From assembly GCF_008085915.1 (NCBI RefSeq), contig NZ_VSJK01000007.1, positions 244,404 to 308,403 on the forward strand: a DNA stretch of 64,000 nt, written 5' to 3'. The notes under the pieces are model-generated. The model worked only from the letters and a program-made list of their open reading frames with translations. It was not told the origin of the DNA and made no database searches. Of the stretch, positions 1-9,722 are shown piece by piece (the stretch's first letter is position 1; each line of letters starts with the position of its first letter). The translations under genes and the position numbers were made by a program. The DNA comes from Oceaniovalibus sp. ACAM 378. GTDB taxonomy: Bacteria > Pseudomonadota > Alphaproteobacteria > Rhodobacterales > Rhodobacteraceae.

Positions 1-566
1 TTGTGTCGGCCCGATTGCCGCTCGCGCTCGCCGGAACCGGGCGGCTGCACATCTTTCGACCCGATGATGGCGGCGATGAACACTACGCGATCGAGCTGGG
101 TCGGATCGACCGGTCCGCGCCGGTGCTGACGCGGTTGCATTCGGCCTGCTTCACCGGCGACGTGCTTGGCTCGCTCAAATGCGACTGCGGGCCGCAACTG
201 CATGGTGCGCTGGCTCAGATGGCGGCGGGTGGCGTGCTGCTTTATCTCAACCAAGAGGGACGGGGAATCGGGCTGGCCAACAAGATGCGCGCTTACTCCC
301 TGCAAGATCAGGGGTTCGATACGGTCGAGGCCAACCACCGTCTGGGATTCGAGGATGACGAGCGGGATTTCAGGATCGGCGCGCGAATCCTGACCGCGAT
401 GGGGGTGGGCACGGTCCGCCTGCTGACGAACAATCCGCGCAAGGTGGCGATGTTGGAGGCTTGCGGCGTGACCGTGGCCGAACGGGTGGCGCTGAAGGCA
501 GGCGAAAACCCTTTGAATGCCGGATATCTGGCGACCAAGGCGGCGAAATCGGGGCATCTTCTGTGA
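1..566 (+). CDS. ribA: GTP cyclohydrolase II (RibA), 3' part
   Basis: Opens the imidazole ring of GTP to give 2,5-diamino-6-ribosylamino-4(3H)-pyrimidinone phosphate, the first step of riboflavin synthesis in the cytoplasm. The gene runs in from outside the window; 187 residues are readable from a GTG at position 3, which need not be the true start because family members of this group are usually longer. Counting from that codon, the zinc ligands Cys49, Cys60 and Cys62 keep the family C-X10-C-X-C spacing. The YLNQEGRGIGL segment (81-91) and RLLTNNPRK (139-147) are also typical. The end overlaps or nearly abuts the next gene on the same strand, so the two are probably co-transcribed. Confidence 0.93.
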   Translation, partial: VSARLPLALAGTGRLHIFRPDDGGDEHYAIELGRIDRSAPVLTRLHSACFTGDVLGSLKCDCGPQLHGALAQMAAGGVLLYLNQEGRGIGLANKMRAYSLQDQGFDTVEANHRLGFEDDERDFRIGARILTAMGVGTVRLLTNNPRKVAMLEACGVTVAERVALKAGENPLNAGYLATKAAKSGHLL

Positions 567-577
567 GGGGCCAAGCG

Positions 578-1072
578 ATGGGTCAGGCCGATCTGGTGCT
601 GACGCCCCGTGGGCTGCGGTTTGTCGGACGCTATTGGCCCTGCTCCATCGGGCGCGGTGGCATCAAGACGAACAAACGCGAGGGGGACGGCGCGACACCG
701 CGCGGCACCCACGCCATCACCGGGATGCTGTATCGCCCCGACCGGATCGCGCGCCCTGTGCCCTGGGCAGTGCCCGTGCGGCGCGGCGATCTGTGGTCGG
801 ACGATCCGCGTGATCCCGAATACAACCTGATGGTGCGTGCGCCGCATCAGTATTCCCACGAACGGCTGTGGCGCGGCGATTCGCTGTATGATCTGGTGCT
901 GCTGACCGATTGGAACTGGCCGCACAGCACTCCGGGGCGGGGATCGGCGATCTTTTTGCACCGCTGGCGCAGACCGGGCTATGCGACCGAGGGTTGTGTC
1001 GCGCTGTCGCCCGGCAATCTGCTGCGTATCGCACAGCGGATCACCCCCGGTTCGCGACTGATCGTGCTCTAA
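578..1072 (+). CDS. L,D-transpeptidase (YkuD) family protein
   Basis: A 164-residue single-domain YkuD-type protein. The family transfers meso-diaminopimelate-containing stems in peptidoglycan through a cysteine thioester. His128 and Cys140 (EGCVALS, 138-144) correspond to the conserved His and Cys of the active site, although the usual SHGC is here EGC. The GDGATPRG segment (36-43) is the usual N-terminal hallmark. No signal peptide is visible, which is common in this short subgroup but leaves its location open. ATG 578 was chosen; an in-frame GTG at 563 overlaps the ribA stop and is possible. The last 4 bases overlap the convergent YggS gene. Confidence 0.85.
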   Translation: MGQADLVLTPRGLRFVGRYWPCSIGRGGIKTNKREGDGATPRGTHAITGMLYRPDRIARPVPWAVPVRRGDLWSDDPRDPEYNLMVRAPHQYSHERLWRGDSLYDLVLLTDWNWPHSTPGRGSAIFLHRWRRPGYATEGCVALSPGNLLRIAQRITPGSRLIVL

Positions 1073-1722
1073 CCCTCGGTCCGCGTGCCAAAGATCGCCG
1101 AGCCGACCCGCACATGAGTTGCGCCTTTGGCGATGGCCGTTTCAAAATCGTCGGACATTCCCATGGACAGCCCGGTAAGCCCATTGCGCGCGGCCATGTC
1201 GGCCAACACGGTGAAATGCACTGACGCATCCTCGTCTGCCGGTGGGATACACATCAACCCACTGATCGACAGGTCCATGCCGGAGCAATCGGCCACGAAA
1301 CGGTCGACGTCGGCGGGGGCGATCCCGGCCTTTTGCGGCTCTTCGCCGGTATTGACCTGAATGAACAATCCGGGGCATTTGCCCGCGTCCTGTGCCAGCC
1401 GGGCCAGAGTTGTGGCCAGCTTTGGGCGGTCGAGCGAATGGATCACGTCGAAAAGCTCCATCGCCTGCCGCGCCTTGTTGGTTTGCAAGGGCCCAAGAAG
1501 GTGGAGTTCACAGTCACCATAGCGCTGTTGCAGATCCGGCCATTTTCCGGCTGCTTCCTGCACCCGGTTTTCGCCAAAGATACGATGCCCCAGTTGCAGA
1601 ACAGATTCGACGCGTTCCAGCGGCTGAATTTTGGATACGGCAATCAGACATACCGATCCGGGCGCACGTTCGGCGGCGATTTCGGCGTGATGGATGCGTT
1701 CGGTGATGGTTTCAAGGGTCAT
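1069..1722 (-). CDS. YggS family PLP homeostasis protein
   Basis: A 217-residue protein of the YggS/PLPBP family: a single alanine-racemase-like barrel that binds pyridoxal 5'-phosphate and helps balance free PLP, without a settled enzymatic reaction. AVSKIQP places the PLP lysine at Lys31. GENRVQEA (50-57), the HLLGPLQTNKA stretch and the C-terminal RVGSAIFGTR phosphate-binding loop are family signatures. The length is normal. An AGGAG-type ribosome site precedes the ATG. It is convergent with the transpeptidase gene, sharing 4 bases at the stops. Confidence 0.93.
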   Translation of the reverse strand: MTLETITERIHHAEIAAERAPGSVCLIAVSKIQPLERVESVLQLGHRIFGENRVQEAAGKWPDLQQRYGDCELHLLGPLQTNKARQAMELFDVIHSLDRPKLATTLARLAQDAGKCPGLFIQVNTGEEPQKAGIAPADVDRFVADCSGMDLSISGLMCIPPADEDASVHFTVLADMAARNGLTGLSMGMSDDFETAIAKGATHVRVGSAIFGTRTEG

Positions 1723-1767
1723 TGGCAGCTCCTGTCATATGGGCCGCAGATGGCCACAGGCCCGCAC

Positions 1768-1798
1768 AAAAGAAAAGAGCGGGCACAAGGCCCGCTCT
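1768..1798 (-). terminator. Rho-independent terminator of the porin gene
   Basis: On the minus strand, downstream of the porin stop, a 9-bp perfect stem (AGAGCGGGC paired with GCCCGCTCT, 5-base loop) is followed by a T-rich run (TTTTCTTTT). This is a textbook intrinsic terminator. It lies between the porin and yggS coding regions and isolates the strongly expressed porin from yggS. Confidence 0.9.
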
Positions 1799-1823
1799 CT
1801 CCAAAGTACCAATCCGGAATGGA

Positions 1824-2717
1824 TCAGAACGTCATCGACATACCGAAGTCGTAGCGAGTTTCGTCGCCGAAGACGATGCTGTTGCTGTTGTCGCGGACGA
1901 CACCACCAACCAGAGCGGCACCGCCACCCAGGTCATAACGTCCACCGATACCATAGTCGGTTTCGCCGTCGAACTGCTTGATGCCGAAAGCGGTGACAGT
2001 GGTCGCACCGAAGACATAGTCAAGCGACAGACCATACTGGTCGTCGTCCAGGCCGGGAACGTTGTTATCTGCATTGCCATAGACAGCTTTAACAGTCGCA
2101 CCACCGAAGACGGCCGAACCGCCCAGGATGACGTGATCGAACGTTACGCCAGCAACATCAACGTTCTCATAACCCAGCGAGACGCTGTAGTTCGAAGGAG
2201 CGTACTTCACAGCAACGCCGTAACCTTCGTTTGCGCCGACGGGGTTGTCGAACGACAGATAGGCAGTGATGTCGCCAGTCGAATACTCATAACGAGCGGA
2301 CGGACGCTGCCCAGCAACGCTGGTGTTCAGCAGGTAGGTGAGTTCGTTCTCGTCACCCAGACCGGTCAGGCCAACGCCGGACAGATCGCCGACAGCAGCT
2401 TCTGCCGCACCGGAGACGTCACCCATCGACAGCTTGCCGAATGCGCCCGAAACAAACACGTTGCCTTCGGTGCCATTGGTTGCTTGATCTTGCTCGTAGT
2501 TGTCGACGCGAACCGAACCACCGAAGGTCAGGCCGCCGTCTGTTTCGCCGGAAGCGGCGAACGAGATACGGATACGGCTGGTGAATGCCAGATCGTCGCC
2601 CGTGTTGTTGTCAAAGCCGATGATACCCATGCGGCCGTCACCGGCAACGGTAACTTCGGCGGCTGCGAAACCTGCGGACAGGATCAGAGCGGTCGAAGCA
2701 AGGAGGACCTTTTTCAT
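1824..2717 (-). CDS. General porin, Rhodobacter type
   Basis: Outer-membrane beta-barrel of 297 residues, likely a trimeric 16-stranded general diffusion porin. Residues 1-20 form a signal peptide ending in AAA just before EVTVAGDGRMG, the usual first strand of Rhodobacteraceae porins. The body alternates short polar and aromatic stretches typical of amphipathic strands, and the chain ends in Phe (FGMSMTF), the outer-membrane assembly signal. A GAGGGAAA ribosome site precedes the ATG, and a strong terminator follows. The single-gene unit diverges from the DUF3576 lipoprotein across about 280 bp. Codon use is strongly biased (many GCG/GTC/AAC), as expected for an abundant protein. Confidence 0.93.
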   Translation of the reverse strand: MKKVLLASTALILSAGFAAAEVTVAGDGRMGIIGFDNNTGDDLAFTSRIRISFAASGETDGGLTFGGSVRVDNYEQDQATNGTEGNVFVSGAFGKLSMGDVSGAAEAAVGDLSGVGLTGLGDENELTYLLNTSVAGQRPSARYEYSTGDITAYLSFDNPVGANEGYGVAVKYAPSNYSVSLGYENVDVAGVTFDHVILGGSAVFGGATVKAVYGNADNNVPGLDDDQYGLSLDYVFGATTVTAFGIKQFDGETDYGIGGRYDLGGGAALVGGVVRDNSNSIVFGDETRYDFGMSMTF

Positions 2718-3001
2718 TTCGATTTCCCTCGTATTTCTAAAGGTTCATCTCATTTCAGGGAATCCGAAGTGAGACATAAGCCTAATTCGCTCGCAGCGGC
2801 CTTGATTGCAAGCGGACCGTCAAAGCGCACTGCATAGCGAAAGAAGTTGGTGCAGCTTTGCCACAGTAACCCGCACCCCCCGGGGAACGCCCGGAATTCG
2901 CGCTGTTATACTGCGCTTGAGGCCTGCGGGTGGCAAAAAACCTTGTGACACCATGACCGCTCGGATACACACGTGAAAAACACGGGTTAAAGGCGGGTCT
3001 G

Positions 3002-3508
3002 ATGAATTTTCGCGGTATCACATCCGGTTGTCTATTGCTGACACTCGGCTTTGCGCTGTCGGCCTGCGGCGGCTTCTCGTTCCGCGAGGATCCAAGCAAG
3101 GAAAGCGGAGCCGAACAGAGCGCCCGTGAATTCCGGGATCGCGAGTTGCAGCAAAAGCCGACCGATTCGACCCTGTTCGACCTGTTCAGCAACTCGGACG
3201 ATCCGAACACCACCATTGAGGTGAACAAATACATCTGGAATGCTGCGCAGGAAGTGCTGAACTTCATGCCGCTGGAAACCGCAGATCCGTTTTCCGGGGT
3301 GCTGGTCTATGGCTACGGACGCCCGCCCGGCGGTGGACGCGCCTATCGCGCCACCGTTTATGTGCAGGATCCGGCGCTTGATGCGCGGTCACTGAATGTC
3401 GCGCTGCAAAGCCAGGGTGGCCCGGCCAGTGTCGACACCGTGCGCGCCATCGAAGACGCAATCCTGACCCGCGCGCGCCAAATGCGCATCCGCGACAGCA
3501 AGCTTTAA
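3002..3508 (+). CDS. DUF3576 domain lipoprotein
   Basis: A 168-residue predicted lipoprotein: a short hydrophobic leader ends in a lipobox LSAC with Cys22 as lipidation site. The rest, including a stretch around NKYIWNAAQEVLNFMPLETADP and a GYGRPPGGGRAYRATVYVQD-like core, matches the alphaproteobacterial DUF3576 family, whose function is not known. The gene stands alone, divergent from the porin and convergent with the glycosyltransferase. No good Shine-Dalgarno sequence is obvious before ATG 3002, but the lipoprotein leader supports this start. Confidence 0.85.
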   Translation: MNFRGITSGCLLLTLGFALSACGGFSFREDPSKESGAEQSAREFRDRELQQKPTDSTLFDLFSNSDDPNTTIEVNKYIWNAAQEVLNFMPLETADPFSGVLVYGYGRPPGGGRAYRATVYVQDPALDARSLNVALQSQGGPASVDTVRAIEDAILTRARQMRIRDSKL

Positions 3509-3529
3509 GCGCGCCAGACGTTCGACCCT

Positions 3530-4765
3530 TTATGCGAGCGCCAAGCGCTCGACCCAATCGAACTGCCGGGGCAAACACACCGTCCGCAGATCATAGTCCG
3601 CCAGAATCCGCGCCCGCGCCGCCGCGCCCAGCCGGGCGCGCAACGCTGGATCGCGGCACAGCGATTCGATCTGGTCGACCATCGCCGCCCCATCGAAGAA
3701 ATCAAACAACAGCCCGGTCTCGCCGTCGGTGATCACCTCGGCCACCGGTGCTGTGTTGCTGGCGACGATCGCGCATTCGATCGCCATTGATTCCATCAGA
3801 CTCCAGGACAGCACAAACGGATAGGTCAGATAAACGTGAACCGTCGAGACCCGCAGCAGACTGAGAAAATCGCTATAGGGCAGCTTGCCCACGAAATGCA
3901 CCCGCGCCCAATCGGCGTCGGAAATCTGTCCGCGCACCTCGCCCAGCATCTTTTCCTTCCATGTCCCCCCCCCACTCGGGGCCGTGCCATAGCTGATCGC
4001 ATCTCCGCCAACGATCACCACCTGCGCGTTCGGGCGACGGCGCAACAATTCGGGCAGCGCGCGCATGAACACGTGAAAGCCGCGATAGGGCTCAAGATTG
4101 CGATTTACGAAGGTGATCACCTCGTCGTCGCGGGTCAGGGTCAGGCCATCGATTGCAAGCCGCGCCGCCGGATCGGGCTTGGCCGTTTCGGTGTCGATGC
4201 CGTCGTGAACCACGGTGATCTTGTCGCGCAGTTCGGGCGGATGGGTGCCCGCCTGCCATGCGGTGGGTGACAGCGCCATATGCGCCCGCTCAAGCTGCAT
4301 CCGCATGGACAGGTTGCGCATCCGCATCCGCGCCGCTTCGCCGAACGCGCCGATGGTCGCGAATTCAGGGTCAAACCCGATGTCGGCCCCCGCGGGCTGA
4401 TAGTGAAACTCGCTGAACACGCCGACTTTTGCATCGGGCCAGACATCCTGCACGAACAGCGATTCGCCCCAGCCGGTATGCGCGATCACCATATCGGGGC
4501 TGTATCCCCGGCTCGCCAGCACTTCCGCCGCCCGGTACACCGCCGCGCCCCGGTGCATTGCGCCGTTCAGATTGGTCAGCCAGGGGTGATGCACCTGCGC
4601 TTCGGGATCTTTCCAGCCATAGGGCACGATCTGCACCCCGTTCCACATCTGCGCCTTCTCGACGCGCGATGTCAGGGCCGTCACCCGATGGCTCCGGGCT
4701 GCCAGCGCGGGCGCCAGATGTTTGAATTGGCCGGGAAAGTTCTGGTGCAGAAACAGTATGTTCAT
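3530..4765 (-). CDS. Glycosyltransferase family 4
   Basis: A 411-residue GT-B fold transferase. The N-terminus [14 protein letters not shown] is the first Rossmann strand and acceptor domain. The C-terminal nucleotide-sugar domain has [22 protein letters not shown] and the donor-site region [20 protein letters not shown] followed by DGETGLLFD. It probably adds a sugar to a surface glycan or lipid, but donor and acceptor cannot be told. It stands alone between the DUF3576 gene and leuS, away from the polysaccharide locus at 20-30 kb. Confidence 0.88.
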   Translation of the reverse strand: MNILFLHQNFPGQFKHLAPALAARSHRVTALTSRVEKAQMWNGVQIVPYGWKDPEAQVHHPWLTNLNGAMHRGAAVYRAAEVLASRGYSPDMVIAHTGWGESLFVQDVWPDAKVGVFSEFHYQPAGADIGFDPEFATIGAFGEAARMRMRNLSMRMQLERAHMALSPTAWQAGTHPPELRDKITVVHDGIDTETAKPDPAARLAIDGLTLTRDDEVITFVNRNLEPYRGFHVFMRALPELLRRRPNAQVVIVGGDAISYGTAPSGGGTWKEKMLGEVRGQISDADWARVHFVGKLPYSDFLSLLRVSTVHVYLTYPFVLSWSLMESMAIECAIVASNTAPVAEVITDGETGLLFDFFDGAAMVDQIESLCRDPALRARLGAAARARILADYDLRTVCLPRQFDWVERLALA

Positions 4766-4966
4766 GGTGTCTTCTTCGTCGGGTCGGTCAATCTGGCGCT
4801 CAGGCTATACGACAACATCCCCCGGCGTCACGGCAGAAGTGAGGCACGAACCGGGGAAACACCGTGCCCACTGGACGATTCCGCGTCCAGTCCCTATCAC
4901 AACCCTGCCCCGTTCCGGCCAATGGCGACCGGGCACCGCGTCATTGAATTCCAGAGGTTTCTGCCC

Positions 4967-7543
4967 ATGTCCCGCTACTCCGCCGCCGAGATCGAACCGA
5001 AATGGCAAGAGGCTTGGCACGATGCCGGCACCTTTACCGCCCGCCGCGATGACAGCCGGCCCAAGTATTACGTGCTCGAGATGTTTCCCTATCCGTCCGG
5101 GAACCTGCATATCGGCCATGTCCGCAACTATACGATGGGCGATGTTGTCGCGCGGTACAAACTGGCGACCGGCCATGCGGTACTGCACCCCATGGGATGG
5201 GATGCCTTCGGCCTTCCGGCAGAAAACGCCGCGATGGAGCGTGGCATTCACCCCGGCGACTGGACCTATAGCAACATCGCTAACATGAAGACCCAATTCG
5301 CGCGGCTGGGCCTGTCGCTTGACTGGACCCGCGAATTCGCCACCTGCGACCCGGAGTATTACGGCCAGCAGCAATCCATGTTCCTCGATTTTCTGGCCAA
5401 GGGGCTGGCCTATCGCAAGAACGCGGTGGTCAACTGGGATCCGGTCGATATGACCGTTCTGGCCAACGAACAGGTCGAAGACGGCAAGGGCTGGCGGTCG
5501 GGCGCTCCGGTTGAACGGCGTGAGCTGACCCAATGGTTCTTCCGCATCTCGGATTACTCCGAGGAATTGCTCGAGGCGCTGGACCGGCTCGATCATTGGC
5601 CCGACAAGGTCAAACTGATGCAGAAAAACTGGATCGGCAAATCACGCGGCTTGCAGTTCAGCTTTTCGTTGGTCGATGGCCCCGCAGGCCATAACCGCGT
5701 CGAAGTTTACACCACCCGCCCCGATACGATGCTGGGCGCGTCCTTCGTCGGCATATCCCCCGATCACCCGCTGGCGAAACGGCTGGAGCAGGACAATGCC
5801 GATCTGGCCGCGTTCAACGCCGAATGCCGCCGCACCGGCACCGCCGAAGAAGATATGGAAAAGGCCGAAAAGCGTGGCTTTGACACCGGGCTGACCGTGC
5901 GCCATCCGTTTGATACCGCTTGGGAACTGCCGGTCTATGTGGCGAATTTCATCCTGATGGATTACGGCACCGGGGCCGTTTTCGGCTGTCCCGCCCATGA
6001 TCAGCGCGATCTGGAATTCGCCCGCAAATACGATCTGCCGGTGATCTCTACTTTTGCGCCCGCCAGTGATGACGGCACCGCACTTCCCGAAGATGGCGGC
6101 GATGCCTTTGTGCCGGCCAAAGACGTACCGGTGGTCTATGTCCGCGGTTTTGCCGGCGAAACCGAGCAGACGGGAAATGAGGCCATCACCACCGCCATCG
6201 CATTCTGCGAATCGAATGCGGTGGGTCATGGCGTGACAAAATTCCGCCTGCGCGACTGGGGACTTTCGCGGCAACGCTATTGGGGTTGTCCGATCCCGGT
6301 GGTGCATTGCGACGCCTGTGGAGTCGTCCCTGAAAAGAAGGAAAATCTGCCGGTCGAACTGCCCAAGGATGTAACCTTTGATCGGCCCGGTAATCCGCTG
6401 AACTGGCACCCCACTTGGCGCGATGTGCCCTGCCCCGCCTGTGGCAAACCGGCCCAGCGCGAGACGGATACGATGGACACCTTTGTCGATTCGTCGTGGT
6501 ATTTCGCCCGGTTCACCGCGCCCCATGCGGCCACGCCGACCGACGCGGATGATGCGGCCTATTGGATGAACGTCGATCAATATATCGGTGGCGTTGAACA
6601 CGCGATCCTGCACCTGCTGTATTCCCGCTTTTTCGCCCGGGCGATGCAGGCCTGTGGTCACCTGCCGGAAAAGGCGATCGAACCTTTCGACGCGCTGTTC
6701 ACGCAGGGGATGGTGACCCATGCGATCTATCAGACGAAACGCCCCGACGGACGCCCGCACTATCATTTCCCGAAAGAGGTGGAACTGCGCGACGGCGGCG
6801 CGTTTCTGATCGAGGGCGGGCGCGAGGTCGAAGTGATCCCTTCGGCCAAGATGTCCAAGTCCAAAAACAACGTCGTCGATCCGGTGGACATCATTGCGCA
6901 ATACGGTGCCGATACCGCCCGCTGGTTCGTGCTGTCCGACAGCCCGCCGGAACGGGATGTCGAATGGACGTCCAGCGGTGCTGAAGCGGCCTCCAAACAC
7001 CTCGCCCGGGTCTGGCGGATTATCACCGACGTCGCTGACGCCCCCGAAGAGGGGCCGAAAGGCGCCGATGAGGGGCTGCTGCGCGAGATGCACAAGACGG
7101 TTCACGACGTCACCATGAGCATCGACTCCTTCGGGTTCAACGCCGCCGTCGCAAGGCTCTATGCCTTCACCAGCGTGTTGCAAAAAACCGCTGCGGGCCG
7201 CGCCGCCCGCCAGACCGCAGCACGCACCCTCGCGCAACTCATGTCGCCGATGACCCCGCACCTGGCCGAAGAACTTTGGACGCATCTGGGTGGGTCCGGA
7301 TTGATTGCCAACGCCCCTTGGCCGGTGGCCGACCCCGCGATGCTGATCGACGATCAGGTCACCCTGCCGATCCAGATCAACGGCAAACGACGCGATGAAA
7401 TCACGGTGCCCCGCGATCTGCCCAAAGACGAGGTTGAAAAACTGGTGCTGGCGCGCGATGTTGTGATGCGGGCGCTGCCCGATGGGGCTGCGCCGAAAAA
7501 GCTGATCGTCGTACCGGGACGGATCGTGAATGTGGTTATCTAA
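4967..7543 (+). CDS. leuS: Leucyl-tRNA synthetase
   Basis: Class I aminoacyl-tRNA synthetase that charges tRNA-Leu in the cytoplasm. The start at ATG 4967 gives 858 residues beginning [14 protein letters not shown], the usual LeuS start; an ATG 45 bases earlier is possible but adds a non-conserved tail. The HIGH motif is at 48-51, the editing domain lies in the middle, zinc-finger-like CDACG and CPACG pairs are present, and KMSKS lies near 628-632. The stop overlaps the lptE start by 14 bases. This gives the leuS-lptE-holA run seen in many alphaproteobacteria. Confidence 0.97.
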   Translation: MSRYSAAEIEPKWQEAWHDAGTFTARRDDSRPKYYVLEMFPYPSGNLHIGHVRNYTMGDVVARYKLATGHAVLHPMGWDAFGLPAENAAMERGIHPGDWTYSNIANMKTQFARLGLSLDWTREFATCDPEYYGQQQSMFLDFLAKGLAYRKNAVVNWDPVDMTVLANEQVEDGKGWRSGAPVERRELTQWFFRISDYSEELLEALDRLDHWPDKVKLMQKNWIGKSRGLQFSFSLVDGPAGHNRVEVYTTRPDTMLGASFVGISPDHPLAKRLEQDNADLAAFNAECRRTGTAEEDMEKAEKRGFDTGLTVRHPFDTAWELPVYVANFILMDYGTGAVFGCPAHDQRDLEFARKYDLPVISTFAPASDDGTALPEDGGDAFVPAKDVPVVYVRGFAGETEQTGNEAITTAIAFCESNAVGHGVTKFRLRDWGLSRQRYWGCPIPVVHCDACGVVPEKKENLPVELPKDVTFDRPGNPLNWHPTWRDVPCPACGKPAQRETDTMDTFVDSSWYFARFTAPHAATPTDADDAAYWMNVDQYIGGVEHAILHLLYSRFFARAMQACGHLPEKAIEPFDALFTQGMVTHAIYQTKRPDGRPHYHFPKEVELRDGGAFLIEGGREVEVIPSAKMSKSKNNVVDPVDIIAQYGADTARWFVLSDSPPERDVEWTSSGAEAASKHLARVWRIITDVADAPEEGPKGADEGLLREMHKTVHDVTMSIDSFGFNAAVARLYAFTSVLQKTAAGRAARQTAARTLAQLMSPMTPHLAEELWTHLGGSGLIANAPWPVADPAMLIDDQVTLPIQINGKRRDEITVPRDLPKDEVEKLVLARDVVMRALPDGAAPKKLIVVPGRIVNVVI

Positions 7544-8045
7544 ACGCCTTTTTCTTGCGGCGCTTGTCGCCCTGCCTGCCTGCGGATTCACCCCCGCCTA
7601 TGGCCCCGGCGGCGTGGCCGAAGGGTTGCGCGGCATCATCGCTGTCGATGCCCCGTCGGACGAGGAAGGATACTATCTTGTCCGGCGTCTGGAAGAACGG
7701 TTGGGCCGCGCCAATGCGCCGCAATACCGTCTGTCGGCCAGCCTGAAACTGGGGCAGGACGGTCTGGGCATCACACCGGATCAGGAAATCACCCGCTACC
7801 GGGTGGGCGGCGAACTGACCTGGGTTCTGCGCCGAACCGATGACGACAGCGTCGCCGCCGACGGGTTGGAACGGAACTTTACCGCCTATTCCGCCCCGGT
7901 TTTCGACGATACCCGCGGCTCTATCGCAGGCAACACGGTGTCGATCCTGACAGCGAAACGCGATGCGCGCGAAAGGTTGATGGTGATTCTGGCCGATCAA
8001 CTGGTTGCGCGCCTGATCGCCACGTCTCCCGCCTGGCGGCAATGA
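7530..8045 (+). CDS. lptE: LPS-assembly lipoprotein LptE
   Basis: Outer-membrane lipoprotein that plugs and helps assemble the LptD translocon, which inserts lipopolysaccharide. The 171-residue protein has an N-terminal leader with lipobox LPAC (Cys18) followed by [10 protein letters not shown], the usual start of mature alphaproteobacterial LptE. Its sequence is otherwise poorly conserved, as usual for the family. Position between leuS and holA, overlapping both, is the classic context. It links functionally to lptC-lptA-lptB at 31-33 kb. Confidence 0.92.
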   Translation: MWLSKRLFLAALVALPACGFTPAYGPGGVAEGLRGIIAVDAPSDEEGYYLVRRLEERLGRANAPQYRLSASLKLGQDGLGITPDQEITRYRVGGELTWVLRRTDDDSVAADGLERNFTAYSAPVFDDTRGSIAGNTVSILTAKRDARERLMVILADQLVARLIATSPAWRQ

Positions 8046-9034
8046 AGCTCTCGGCGCGCGAAGCGGCGGGGTATCTGGCGAAACCCGATCCGAAGCGGGC
8101 CGGGCTGTTGATCTTTGGTGCCGATGCCATGCGTGTTGCGCTGAAACGGCAAGAGGCCATCGCAGCGCTGATCGGCCCGGACGGCGACAAGGAAATGCGC
8201 CTGACCCGCATACCGGCGGGTGATCTGCGCACCGATCCCGCGCAACTGATCGACGCAATCAAGGCCCAAGGCTTCTTCCCCGGCGCTCGCGTGGCGCTGG
8301 TCGAGGATGCGACCCAATGGAGTGGCGATGCGCTCACCGCCGCTCTGGCCGAATGGCGCGACGGTGATGCACAGATCGTGGTGACGGCAGGCAATTTGAA
8401 GCCCACCAGCCCGATCAGAAAGCTGTTTGAAAAACACCTGAATGCCGTCGCCATCGCCATCTATGACAATCCGCCGACCCCCGCGGAAATCGAGGCTGAA
8501 CTGGCGAAATCCGGCCTGCCTGCCCCTGCAGCGGATGGTAAAGCAGCGCTGTTCGCGCTGGCCGAACAGCTCGACCCCGGTGATTTCCGTCAGCTTCTGG
8601 AGAAGATCGCGTTGTACAAGCTGGATGATCCCGTCCCGCTGTCCGGCGCCGACGTCGCGGCCTGTGGTCCCGCCTCAATCGAGGCGGCGGTCGACGATCT
8701 GCTCTCCGTCGTTGCCGAAGGCCGCGCACAGGCCATCGGTCCACTGATGACCCGGTTGCAAAGCCAGGGCGTGAACGCCGTCACCCTGATCATCGGGCTG
8801 GCGCGGCATTTCCGCTTGATGCACGGCGCCGCGGCCAATCCCGGCGCGCGCATTTTTCATCCCCGTGCGAATGATATCACCCGGCAGGCGCGAGGGTGGG
8901 GAATCCAACGGCTTGAAACCGCGCTGAAGATGATAACCGACACCGATCTGACCCTGCGGTCAACCTCGCGCGCACCGGCGATGGCGCTGGTCGAACGCAC
9001 GATGATCCGCCTTGCGATGCTTGGAAACCGCTGA
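8042..9034 (+). CDS. holA: DNA polymerase III subunit delta
   Basis: Clamp-loader subunit that opens the beta sliding clamp. The length, 330 residues, is normal. The N-terminal part ([22 protein letters not shown]) and the C-terminal helical part (TLIIGLARHFRLMHG; ERTMIRLAMLGNR) match the family. The ATG overlaps the lptE stop (ATGA) and the stop overlaps the next ATG by one base, so translational coupling is likely throughout this operon. Confidence 0.93.
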   Translation: MKLSAREAAGYLAKPDPKRAGLLIFGADAMRVALKRQEAIAALIGPDGDKEMRLTRIPAGDLRTDPAQLIDAIKAQGFFPGARVALVEDATQWSGDALTAALAEWRDGDAQIVVTAGNLKPTSPIRKLFEKHLNAVAIAIYDNPPTPAEIEAELAKSGLPAPAADGKAALFALAEQLDPGDFRQLLEKIALYKLDDPVPLSGADVAACGPASIEAAVDDLLSVVAEGRAQAIGPLMTRLQSQGVNAVTLIIGLARHFRLMHGAAANPGARIFHPRANDITRQARGWGIQRLETALKMITDTDLTLRSTSRAPAMALVERTMIRLAMLGNR

Positions 9035-9621
9035 TGTATACGCTGATTGGAACCGTCAAGAGCCGCGCCGTGCGCCCGCTTTGGCTGCTTGAGGAACTGG
9101 GCGTCGATTTTGAGCATATCGCCGCCAATCCGCACACCGAACAGGTGACGGCGGTGAGCCCCTCGGGCAAGATCCCTGTGCTGATCGCCGAAGGACGGGC
9201 GATTGCCGATTCAACCGCGATCCTGACCTTTCTTGCCGACCGGCATGGCAGTTTCACCTTTCCCGCCGGAACGCTGGAGCGGGCGGAACAGGACAGTCTG
9301 ACCCATCGAGTGCTTGACGAGTTGGATTCGGTGCTGTGGACCGCCGCACGGTACAGTTTCATCCTGCCCGAGGAAATGCGGGTTCCCGCGATCAAAGAAC
9401 CGCTGAAGATCGAATTTGCGGCGTCGCTGGCCCGTCTGTCAGAGCGGCTGGGCGACGGGCCGTTCCTGATGGGTGAAACGATGACCATCGCCGATATCAT
9501 CGCAGTCCATTGCGGCAGCTGGGCGGTGACGGCAAAATTCCCGCTCGAGGACAGACGATTCCGCGACTATATGGACCGGCTGCGCGACCGCCCCGCATTT
9601 CAACGGGCCGCCGCGCGCTGA
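9034..9621 (+). CDS. Glutathione S-transferase family protein
   Basis: A 195-residue GST-fold protein. The N-terminal thioredoxin-like domain has the cis-Pro region SPSGKIPVL and the glutathione-contacting ADSTAILTFLADR; the C-terminal domain is all-helical (FLMGETMTIADIIAVHCGSW). The substrate is unknown. It is the last gene of the leuS-lptE-holA run, its ATG sharing a base with the holA stop, and a GC hairpin follows. Confidence 0.9.
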   Translation: MYTLIGTVKSRAVRPLWLLEELGVDFEHIAANPHTEQVTAVSPSGKIPVLIAEGRAIADSTAILTFLADRHGSFTFPAGTLERAEQDSLTHRVLDELDSVLWTAARYSFILPEEMRVPAIKEPLKIEFAASLARLSERLGDGPFLMGETMTIADIIAVHCGSWAVTAKFPLEDRRFRDYMDRLRDRPAFQRAAAR

Positions 9622-9635
9622 GGGTCAGGCGGAAA

Positions 9636-9680
9636 GGGGGCGCTGCCCCCATGCCAAGGCATTCCCCCGGAGTATTTGAG
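9636..9680 (+). repeat. GC hairpin plus Rhodobacterales-type 3' intergenic motif
   Basis: A GGGGGC-gct-GCCCCC hairpin (9636-9650) follows the GST stop, then the string CCCCCGGAGTATTTG (9664-9678). From general knowledge, closely similar hairpin-plus-GGAGTATTT strings recur after many genes in Rhodobacteraceae genomes, where they probably act as terminators or repeats. There is no poly-T run. It is placed between convergent genes (GST and the alpha/beta hydrolase). Confidence 0.55.
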
Positions 9681-9722
9681 CAAGGAGAAACATGGCCGCG
9701 GGTCTGGAACGGCTGTGCCGGC

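Noticed and set aside
1722..2837. 371-codon plus-strand open frame opposite the porin
   Set aside because: The porin has a signal peptide, terminal Phe, ribosome site and terminator; the opposite frame has none of these and no known domain.
4280..4966. N-terminal extension of LeuS by 229 residues
   Set aside because: The extension is antisense to the GT4 gene and lacks LeuS features; LeuS starts properly at [14 protein letters not shown].
5642..7591. Long (649-codon) open frame antisense to leuS
   Set aside because: It lies wholly opposite a certain gene, is rich in Arg/Gly/His as expected for a GC-rich shadow frame, and shows no domain. The same applies to frames antisense to dnaK, dnaJ, the Gfo/Idh gene, the amidase and gdhA.
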